NCBI GenBank assembly: GCA_019912905.1
Contig: JAIOHO010000025.1
Span: 1 to 5,067 of the forward strand
DNA: 5,067 nucleotides
Source: Anaerolineae bacterium
GTDB taxonomy: Bacteria; Chloroflexota; Anaerolineae; Aggregatilineales; Phototrophicaceae
Reading direction: 5' to 3'
Below are positions 1 to 5,067 of this stretch, piece by piece. The position numbers and the translations under genes are program-made. How positions within the stretch are numbered: the stretch's first letter is position 1; each line of letters opens with the position of its first letter. Under the pieces are notes generated by a model. That model had not been told where the DNA came from and did not search any database. It saw only the letters and a list, made by a program, of their open reading frames with translations.

Positions 1-2273
1 CCGACCCAGGGATGGGTAATATCGACCGCCACTGCGATCTCCCGGATGAGATGGTCTGCGGGCAGGTTCAGGCTGCGGGTGATTCCGTTGGCATCATTGT
101 CCGGGATGATCTGCGGCTCGGCATCCTCCACCACCAGCGGACCGGCCAGAGTCTCGAAGGCCAACGCCCAACTTTTGAGCGTGCCCGTATCGATGCTGGC
201 GAGGTCCTGCACCCGCAGCGTCCAGTTCCCCTGAATCTCGCGATTTTGAAAGGCGGCCAGCGCAGGCACTGCCGCGAGGTCATAGGTCGTCTGGATGTTA
301 TCGCCGCTCGAACCCTGGCGGTCGTGCAGCGCAGCGGCAGTTCCATCCGGCCCGGTCAGCGTCACTACCAGATCGCCGATCCAGGTGTGTTCGATGTCCA
401 CGCTGACCTGAATCGACTGGATGCGGCCCGTTTCTGCGACCGCGATGACATCCTCGACGCCGCCGGTGTTGTTGTCGGGAATCGCCTTGTTGGGGTTCGA
501 CGTGAACTGATTGGGGACGGCGGGGGCTGGCTGACGGCCTGCGGCTTCGGCCACCGCTGCCGGGGCATCGATCCGCCCATGCCCGAACCAGGGACTCCAG
601 GTGCCCTCTGCGCTGCCGATGTTCTGAAAGGCACCCTGATCGAAGGGAGCGATCGGCGAGATATCCCAGGAGGTATCCGAATTATACGAGGCGCTCGGCG
701 TCCGGGCGTACCCGCTCATATTCAGGTCTTTTGAGGCGGTGCGCTTCAGGATCGAAATGACCTCCATCGCCGTCAGATTCGGATTGGCGGAGATGACCAG
801 CCCGGCGACCCCAGCCGTCAGCGGCGTGGCGCTGGAGGTGCCGCCGAAGCTTTCGGTAAACAGATTGGATGCTCCGGTGGTCGTCGTAATTCCCAGGCCG
901 ATGACCGACAGCCGGTAGTAGGAATGGACGTTGTTGGTTGGCGCGCAGATTCCGACACCCGTGCCGTAATTGGAGTAATGGCTGCGCTGGGCATTGCTGG
1001 CAAGCGCGGCGACATGCACCACACCGGGAATATCGACCAGGCTGTTGGAAAAACGGCGCGAGGTCTGCACGCCAACCCATGAGGCGGTGCCATTCGGGAA
1101 AATCTGCCAGCCGTTGGTGTAGGGCACATTCACCGTGGCCGTATGCTGGATCGGGCAGTTGTCATTCCCGGCGGCCCACAGGAAGACGATCCCCCGGCCC
1201 CGGCGTCCGCCCGTCTGTGCCAGTTCGCGGATGCGGTTGGTTACAATCGGCAGGAAGCGGCTTTCCGGCACGATGCCCCACGAGTTGGACAGGACATCGA
1301 CCTTGTCGGCGATAAAATCGAGCGCGGTGCGCAGCTTGGAATCGCTGATGAAAAGGGAAGGGCCGTCGGACTCCCACTTGATGGGCAGCAGGCGGCAGCC
1401 GGGTGCTGCGCCCACCGTCAGGACGCCATCGACCTCTCCAGCAATCACTCCGGCGCAGGACGTGCCATGATTCGAGCCGGACTCATACATCTTGTTCGGG
1501 TCTGCGTCGATGTCACTGCGGGTAATCAGGCGAGAACCCTTAAAGTATCCCCAGCCCGCAAACTTGTCTGCATCTGCCGAATCGAAGTCCGGGTGATCCA
1601 ACCGGCAGCCATCGTCCGTCACGCCGATGACGACGTCGGGACTGCCAAAACTGTCCAGAATCTGCCAGGCTTCCTCGCAGCGCGTCGAGGAGCGGCGGTC
1701 GTACTGAGAGTCGGTGAAGCGGGTGTGCAGGTGCCACTGACGGTTGTAGAGCGGATCACTGGGCGGGAAGGGGTTCAACTGGTAAGTGCTGGCTTCGTAG
1801 TTCAGGTCATGATCGGCGCTTTCGACCAGCGGTTCATTTTCCATCAGCGTCACCACCAGCTTGACCGGATTCATCCCGGTATCATCGGTGAGCTGATACA
1901 GATACTCGCGCTCCGAATAAGCGTTGACGGGAATCAGGCTGTAGCGGCCTGCAAACTCGTCGATCTGGGCGAGGGTGGTGCCCGCTTTGAAGGTCACAAA
2001 CACGCGGTCAGTGATGCGGAAGGGTTCGCCCGTGTCCGCCACCGTATAAGCGTGATGCGTCGGCGCGACCAGACGGCTGCGGCTCATCATCGCCTCCAGG
2101 TCGGTGGGGCGCACCGTCACCGTGGAGGAAGCCGACGACACCTGCTGGGCGTCGAAAATACCGAGCGGCTCCAGTTCTTCCGGTAAAGCCCGCACGACAA
2201 ACTGATCCGGCTCTTTTTCGAGCGGGACTTTCTGTCCTGCACGGTAGGTATACACCTGCGATGAGTCAGACAT
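1..2273 (-). CDS. Kexin-like S8 serine peptidase with tandem P domains (3' end beyond window)
   Basis: This is a subtilisin-family endopeptidase that should cut peptide bonds with a Ser-His-Asp triad. Reading the minus strand from the ATG at 2273-2271 gives 757 codons without a stop. Residues 1-80 are unrecognised. Residues 85-155 look like a fervidolysin/I9-type propeptide (VFVTFKAG onward), followed by the usual DPLYNRQWHL entry to the catalytic domain. Catalytic Asp220 lies in VTDDG, His269 in NHGTSCAG, oxyanion Asn370 in WAAGND and Ser480 in GGTSSATP. The DDG motif and the sequence around Ser480 resemble kexin/furin (S8B) more than subtilisin. A P/Homo B domain covers about 592-708 (IPDNN, then HTWIGDLVVTL). 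A second begins near 714 (IIPDND, then HPWVG) and is cut by the window. There is no signal peptide, transmembrane segment or lipobox at the N-terminus. The start is supported by GGGGAG 8 nt upstream and by an in-frame stop 11 codons further up. The product class is secure; substrate and location are unknown. Confidence 0.95.
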   Translation of the reverse strand, partial: MSDSSQVYTYRAGQKVPLEKEPDQFVVRALPEELEPLGIFDAQQVSSASSTVTVRPTDLEAMMSRSRLVAPTHHAYTVADTGEPFRITDRVFVTFKAGTTLAQIDEFAGRYSLIPVNAYSEREYLYQLTDDTGMNPVKLVVTLMENEPLVESADHDLNYEASTYQLNPFPPSDPLYNRQWHLHTRFTDSQYDRRSSTRCEEAWQILDSFGSPDVVIGVTDDGCRLDHPDFDSADADKFAGWGYFKGSRLITRSDIDADPNKMYESGSNHGTSCAGVIAGEVDGVLTVGAAPGCRLLPIKWESDGPSLFISDSKLRTALDFIADKVDVLSNSWGIVPESRFLPIVTNRIRELAQTGGRRGRGIVFLWAAGNDNCPIQHTATVNVPYTNGWQIFPNGTASWVGVQTSRRFSNSLVDIPGVVHVAALASNAQRSHYSNYGTGVGICAPTNNVHSYYRLSVIGLGITTTTGASNLFTESFGGTSSATPLTAGVAGLVISANPNLTAMEVISILKRTASKDLNMSGYARTPSASYNSDTSWDISPIAPFDQGAFQNIGSAEGTWSPWFGHGRIDAPAAVAEAAGRQPAPAVPNQFTSNPNKAIPDNNTGGVEDVIAVAETGRIQSIQVSVDIEHTWIGDLVVTLTGPDGTAAALHDRQGSSGDNIQTTYDLAAVPALAAFQNREIQGNWTLRVQDLASIDTGTLKSWALAFETLAGPLVVEDAEPQIIPDNDANGITRSLNLPADHLIREIAVAVDITHPWV

Positions 2274-2281
2274 GCCTGCTA

Positions 2282-2287
2282 CTCCCC
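2282..2287 (-). promoter_or_regulatory. Ribosome binding site of the S8 peptidase
   Basis: Read on the minus strand this is GGGGAG, 8 nt before the ATG at 2273. It fixes the start of the peptidase at a residue that is not followed by a signal peptide. The only other in-frame codons before the upstream TGA are poor start candidates. Confidence 0.7.
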
Positions 2288-2512
2288 GAAAACTATTGAT
2301 CAGCGGTCAATGGATGGGGACGCACCGCCTGGACTAAATGCGCCTCCACAAGATGTCTCGTTGGTCCTTTTACGCCTGCCCCCGCTTTGTGTAATATGGA
2401 TCGTAATTTCAAAATCGGAAGAAGAATCCCCCGGAAATGACAGGGATCCATGATTCCGCGCGCGGCAGACTCAGGTATACCATCAGGATTCGGCTATATG
2501 AGTTGTTAATTT

Positions 2513-2518
2513 ATTATA
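2513..2518 (-). promoter_or_regulatory. Possible -10 element of a leftward promoter for the peptidase
   Basis: Read on the minus strand this is a perfect TATAAT in an AT-rich patch. The hexamer 17 nt upstream is TTCCAT (plus 2536-2541), a poor -35 match. Transcription from here would run about 230 nt before the peptidase start. It is the best -10 match on that strand in the gap, but the weak -35 and long leader leave it uncertain. Confidence 0.3.
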
Positions 2519-2804
2519 GGCAATTTTTCAAGCAGATGGAAGCGGCTGCCAGAGGACCTGCCAACATGCCGCGATCGCAAACCCACCGGGGGCCAGTCTG
2601 CGCTCCCGGTTTTCCCTTCGGAATGCTGCTCTATGCCTGCCCATCCCAGGTATAGTCTTGCTTCGACTGCATCACTTCTCGCGGGTTTGCTGGACCAGTC
2701 GGGCGTCCCCATCACCGAGGAAAGACCCCCGCCAACGGCCCAAAAATGAACTCCCTGAATGTGTGACATGCGGTGGCTCACCTCAATTGGACTTGTCCTG
2801 GTGT

Positions 2805-2833
2805 TTGAAAAACTCGCTGTGACCTCTTATGAT
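2805..2833 (+). promoter_or_regulatory. Sigma70-type promoter of the sugar ABC transporter operon
   Basis: The -35 box TTGAAA (2805-2810) and the -10 box TATGAT (2828-2833) each match the consensus at five of six positions and are separated by exactly 17 nt. The start of transcription would fall near 2840, giving a leader of about 70 nt before the binding-protein ATG. No clear LacI-type or CRP-type palindrome overlaps the boxes, so the sequence does not reveal how the operon is controlled. Confidence 0.65.
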
Positions 2834-2896
2834 TGTAGTTATGCAGGTGGCTGCTGCCGTTTTTACGCCAATGTTGCTTTTGACAGGTAATTATTA

Positions 2897-2903
2897 GAGA
2901 GGA
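2897..2903 (+). promoter_or_regulatory. Ribosome binding site of the sugar-binding protein
   Basis: GAGAGGA lies 7 nt upstream of the ATG at 2911. This spacing, followed at once by a typical signal peptide, fixes the start. Confidence 0.8.
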
Positions 2904-2910
2904 TTTAGCA

Positions 2911-4257
2911 ATGCACAAAAGAGTTTCTTGGATAATCGGGTTCGTACTCCTTTTCACCCTGTCCGGGGCAGCAGTCGCCCAGGATGCGCCCATTGAGCTG
3001 ACGATGTGGACGTGGAAAATTTTCCATGTGCCGGGTCTGGAAGCGGTCGCCGCCAATTTTGAGGCGGATACCGGAATTAAGGTGACTGTTCAGGCCTATA
3101 ACCCCGATGATGTGTACCGTACCCGCATCACGACTTCAGCCCAGTCGGGCGAACTGCCGGACATCCTTTCCTACTGGTCTGGCGGGCAGTGGGAGCTGGC
3201 CGCGACCGACAATCTGCTCGAACTGACCGATAAAGTCGATGAAGAATGGGCGAGTGAGTTCCTGCCGGGCACGTATGAGAAGCAGTCGGTCATGACTCAG
3301 ACGACCTATGATAACTGCCAGGCCGACGTCAAATGCACGTACTCCAATCTGGCAGAAGGGCAGGTCTTCAGCGTTCCCTATCTGGCAGGACAGGCGTTCT
3401 TTGTCTATGGCAATAAGGCGCTGATGGAAGAAGCGGGCCTGGACCCGAATGCCGCGCCCGCCACCGCTGAAGAGTGGCTGGACATGATGAAAACCATCAA
3501 GGACAAGACGGGTGTGGCCGGGCTGGTCACGGGCGTGCAGAATCCCGACGTCCTGCAATTCTGGCTGTTCAATCCGCTGCTGATTACCAGCTGTGGCCCC
3601 GAAGTCTACGATGCCATCTACGGTGGCAAAGACAGCTTCACCAACCCCTGCGCGTTAAACGTGCTGAACTGGATCAACGAGATCAGCACCAATGACCTGT
3701 GGATGCCCGGTATCCTGAGCACCAATATCGACCCGGCGGACGTGGCCTTTTCGCAGGAGCGCGCGGCGTTCGACCTGGGCGGCACGTACACCCTGGGCTT
3801 CCTGATCGCACAGGGCATGGACCCGGAAAATATCATTTCGTTCCCGGTTCCGCCGCTGGAAGGTTCCGCGCTGGACACACTGGAAATTGCCCCCGCGCCG
3901 CTGATCGACGCCATGGTGACGACGAATAGTGAGCACCCCGACGAAGCGCTGCAATTCCTGCACTACCTGACTTCACCCGCGCAGATGGAATTGTTCGCCA
4001 AGACTGTGGGCGACCTGCCCGCAGTGAAGGTGTCTTCGGACCCCGAACTGGTCGGGTCGGTCATGCCGGGCTTGCTCAACGCCATCAGCGACTACTCACC
4101 GTTCCAGGATGCGACCGCGCCGCAGCTCAAGGAACCCAGCGATGTGCTCAAGCTGGGCTTGCAGCAGTTCATCACGAGCGAGATCACACCGGAAGAACTG
4201 GCACCGAACATTGATGCCGCCAATGAAGCCGCCTGGGCGACACGCACCGGCGGATAA
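2911..4257 (+). CDS. Extracellular sugar-binding protein of a CUT1 ABC transporter
   Basis: This 448-residue protein should capture a sugar or oligosaccharide outside the membrane and hand it to the permease encoded next. It has the usual length and order of family 1 solute-binding proteins (MalE-like). A signal peptide spans residues 1-23 (MHKR, a hydrophobic core, then AVA before Gln24). The mature start is IELTMWTWK, followed by FEADTGIKVTV at 50-60, GELPDILSYWSGGQW at 80-94 and SVPYLAGQAFFVYGNKAL at 154-171. A hinge and C-lobe contain FDLGGTYTLGF and HPDEALQFLHYLTSP. There is no lipobox cysteine, so it is not predicted to be a lipoprotein. Four cysteines in the mature protein (136, 142, 228, 247) form two close pairs that could make disulfides. 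It is the first gene of its operon, 100 nt before the permease, behind a good promoter. The substrate cannot be read from the sequence. Confidence 0.93.
   Translation: MHKRVSWIIGFVLLFTLSGAAVAQDAPIELTMWTWKIFHVPGLEAVAANFEADTGIKVTVQAYNPDDVYRTRITTSAQSGELPDILSYWSGGQWELAATDNLLELTDKVDEEWASEFLPGTYEKQSVMTQTTYDNCQADVKCTYSNLAEGQVFSVPYLAGQAFFVYGNKALMEEAGLDPNAAPATAEEWLDMMKTIKDKTGVAGLVTGVQNPDVLQFWLFNPLLITSCGPEVYDAIYGGKDSFTNPCALNVLNWINEISTNDLWMPGILSTNIDPADVAFSQERAAFDLGGTYTLGFLIAQGMDPENIISFPVPPLEGSALDTLEIAPAPLIDAMVTTNSEHPDEALQFLHYLTSPAQMELFAKTVGDLPAVKVSSDPELVGSVMPGLLNAISDYSPFQDATAPQLKEPSDVLKLGLQQFITSEITPEELAPNIDAANEAAWATRTGG
3010..3029. repeat. Near-perfect 20-bp palindrome inside the binding-protein gene
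   Basis: The centre, TGGAAAATTTTCCA at 3013-3026, is a perfect 14-bp palindrome. It extends to 20 bp with a single mismatched pair (3012/3027). It lies over codons 34-40 of the binding protein, about 170 bp downstream of the predicted transcription start. Because of the symmetry both strands can be read as TWKIFHV. It could be a protein-binding site or simply a coding coincidence. Confidence 0.4.
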
Positions 4258-4262
4258 TCCAG

Positions 4263-4348
4263 CCTGATAGTTAGCCGTAAGTGATCTGTCTAATCCGCAT
4301 AAGGAGATGCACACAGGTGCGTCCCCTTATGCTTCTTTAGCTATCAGG
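4263..4348 (+). promoter_or_regulatory. Possible outer helix overlapping the permease Shine-Dalgarno
   Basis: CCTGATAG at 4263-4270 is the exact reverse complement of CTATCAGG at 4341-4348, and four further inner positions can pair using wobbles (4271-4274 with 4337-4340). The helix encloses the strong hairpin, so the two can stack in one structure. Its 3' arm includes the AGG of the permease ribosome binding site. An 8-bp match in a 100-nt gap could occur by chance in roughly one case in sixteen, so this is tentative. Confidence 0.35.
4297..4332 (+). terminator. Intercistronic hairpin with T-rich tail (partial terminator or mRNA stabiliser)
   Basis: Arms 4297-4312 and 4317-4332 form a 16-position stem around the tetraloop ACAG. 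There is one A-C mismatch, one G-U wobble and fourteen Watson-Crick pairs. It is followed by TTCTTT at 4333-4338. It sits 39 nt after the binding-protein stop and 25 nt before the permease start. Hairpins at this position in sugar ABC operons commonly lower expression of the membrane subunits or protect the binding-protein mRNA from 3' decay. The interrupted T tract suggests leaky rather than full termination. Confidence 0.65.
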
Positions 4349-4350
4349 AG
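4346..4350 (+). promoter_or_regulatory. Ribosome binding site of the permease
   Basis: AGGAG lies 7 nt upstream of the ATG at 4358 and supports that start over the adjacent GTG (4355) and the upstream in-frame ATG at 4307. Its first three bases belong to the 3' arm of the possible outer helix. Confidence 0.75.
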
Positions 4351-4357
4351 TTGCGTG

Positions 4358-5067
4358 ATGCCTTCCACAACGGATGTCTATCCGACGGCAGCGGTCAGAC
4401 CGCGTCGCAGCCTGACCCAGATGATGCGTGATAATGCCGGATTCCTGTTCATCCTCCCGGCGCTGCTGTTGTTTCTCGTTTTCGGGTTGTATACGGTCGT
4501 CTTCGCGATTGCCCTCAGCTTCTTTCGCTGGAACGGTTTTGGCAGTTTTTCGATTCTGCCCCCTGCCTGCGAAATGCCCGAATGCGCTTTTGTGGGCCTG
4601 CAAAATTTCCAGGATTTTTTGTATGCGAACCCGACCCAATCGCAGTTTTTCTGGCGGGCTTTCCAGAACAACATCATCATGGCCGTGGTCGTCACCGCCG
4701 GGACGATCCTGATCGCACTGCCGCTGGCCCTGGCACTCAACCGGGCCATTCGTGGGCAAACCATCTACCGCACGCTGATGCTGCTGCCGATGGTGACGGC
4801 GGGTATCGCGGTGTTCTATGTCTGGTCGTTCATCTATGAGCCAGACGGCTCGCTGAACGCCATTCTCCAGACAGTCGGTCTGGGGGCACTGCAAGCCAGG
4901 CAGGGCTGGCTGGGTCAGATCGACACCGCCCTGGGCGCACTGATGGCCGTCATGATCTGGGGTGCGGTGCCCTTCGCCATGATTCTTTATCTGGCGGGGC
5001 TGCAAACCATCGAGAAAGACCTGTTTGATGCGGCGGCGATTGACGGCGCGAATGCCTGGCAGGTCGT
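4358..5067 (+). CDS. Sugar ABC transporter permease, MalF/UgpA type (3' end beyond window)
   Basis: This is the first 236 residues of a membrane subunit that should form half of the channel of a CUT1 sugar importer. It works with the binding protein encoded upstream. Hydrophobic segments lie at about 28-55 (GFLFILPALLLFL), 103-127, 138-160 (RTLMLLPMVTAGIAVFYVW) and 188-213. Motifs typical of the family include NFQDF after the first outer loop, FIYEPDGSLNAIL at 158-170, and the EAA loop DAAAIDGANAWQ at 224-235, which contacts the ATPase. Two transmembrane segments and the C-terminus should follow outside the window. The first outer loop holds a cysteine pair (71 and 76). The ATG at 4358 is chosen because of AGGAG 7 nt upstream. 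An in-frame ATG at 4307 would add 17 residues, but it lies inside the hairpin with no spacing after its AAGGAG. The family is certain; the sugar carried is not known. Confidence 0.94.
   Translation, partial: MPSTTDVYPTAAVRPRRSLTQMMRDNAGFLFILPALLLFLVFGLYTVVFAIALSFFRWNGFGSFSILPPACEMPECAFVGLQNFQDFLYANPTQSQFFWRAFQNNIIMAVVVTAGTILIALPLALALNRAIRGQTIYRTLMLLPMVTAGIAVFYVWSFIYEPDGSLNAILQTVGLGALQARQGWLGQIDTALGALMAVMIWGAVPFAMILYLAGLQTIEKDLFDAAAIDGANAWQV

Larger units (their letters stand above)
2274..2910. other. Divergent intergenic region, 637 bp, no convincing gene
   Basis: This stretch separates the leftward peptidase from the rightward transporter operon. Open frames of 72 codons (plus, 2437-2655) and 91 codons (minus, 2506-2781) exist. 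They lack Shine-Dalgarno sequences and recognisable motifs, and their composition does not look like protein. An AT-rich patch at about 2500-2530 stands out from the GC-rich surroundings and holds a TATAAT on the minus strand. The octamer CAGGTATA occurs twice (near 2473 and 2648). No tRNA, insertion-sequence end, CRISPR repeat or clear operator palindrome was seen. The right end carries the promoter and ribosome binding site of the binding-protein gene. Confidence 0.7.

Noticed and set aside
1143..2186. 347-codon plus-strand open frame, and a second of 240 codons at 12-734
   Set aside because: Both lie antisense to the peptidase and in codon register with it, which in GC-rich genes often leaves long open frames. 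Neither has a ribosome binding site or recognisable motif, while the opposite strand encodes a full catalytic domain.
2301..2330. Inverted repeat CAGCGGT / ACCGCCTG upstream of the peptidase
   Set aside because: It needs a bulge and a 16-nt loop, with no other support, so it is within what chance gives.
2437..2655. 72-codon plus-strand open frame in the gap, preceded by TTTACG-17-TAATAT at 2369-2397
   Set aside because: The promoter boxes match only four of six positions each. There is no ribosome binding site before the ATG, and the protein has no recognisable feature.
2506..2781. 91-codon minus-strand open frame in the gap
   Set aside because: It has no Shine-Dalgarno and no motif, and it covers the AT-rich patch, which looks regulatory rather than coding.
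2845..2865. Small hairpin followed by GTTTTT in the leader of the binding-protein mRNA
   Set aside because: The stem has only four good pairs (GCAG/CTGC) or relies on several wobbles, which is too weak for an attenuator.
2880..2885. Perfect TTGACA -35 hexamer just before the binding-protein gene
   Set aside because: At 17 nt downstream the hexamer is TTTAGC, which is not a -10 box, and transcription would start inside the coding region. The boxes at 2805-2833 explain the gene better.
3136..3558. 140-codon minus-strand open frame
   Set aside because: It is antisense and in register with the sugar-binding protein gene, with no independent start signals.
4337..5005. 222-codon minus-strand open frame
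   Set aside because: It is antisense to the permease in the same codon register and translates to a His/Gln/Arg/Asp-rich sequence with no motif.

Overview
The window looks like part of a bacterial chromosome with moderately high GC content. It holds three genes, two of them cut by the window edges. Protein style suggests a Chloroflexota-like (Anaerolineae-type) environmental bacterium: a large P-domain subtilase without a signal peptide, and a sugar-binding protein with a plain signal peptide starting a CUT1 operon. There is no rRNA, tRNA or other marker, so this assignment is an inference only.

Layout. Bases 1-2273 (minus strand) encode the first 757 residues of a kexin-like S8 serine peptidase. 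It has a long pro-region, a complete Asp-His-Asn-Ser catalytic domain, one full P (Homo B) domain and the beginning of a second, and it continues past the left edge. Bases 2274-2910 are a 637-bp divergent intergenic region with no convincing gene. It carries a good sigma70-type promoter (TTGAAA-17-TATGAT) for the rightward operon and a possible leftward promoter for the peptidase. Bases 2911-4257 (plus) encode a family 1 extracellular sugar-binding protein. A 100-bp gap follows that is largely taken up by RNA secondary structure. Bases 4358-5067 (plus) encode the first 236 residues of a MalF/UgpA-type permease ending in the EAA motif, cut by the right edge.

How the genes work together. The binding protein and permease are the first two parts of one ABC importer, probably for a sugar or oligosaccharide. 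A second (MalG-type) permease would be expected just beyond the window. No ATPase is seen here; CUT1 importers often share an ATPase encoded elsewhere. A 16-bp hairpin followed by a T-rich stretch lies between the two genes and probably makes the binding protein more abundant than the membrane subunits. A weaker outer helix could also cover part of the permease ribosome binding site. The peptidase is divergently transcribed, and nothing in the sequence ties it to the transporter.

I found no clear sign of an undescribed multi-gene system. The most interesting points are the intergenic RNA structure, the leaderless tandem-P-domain protease with an enlarged catalytic domain, and the binding protein lacking a lipobox.
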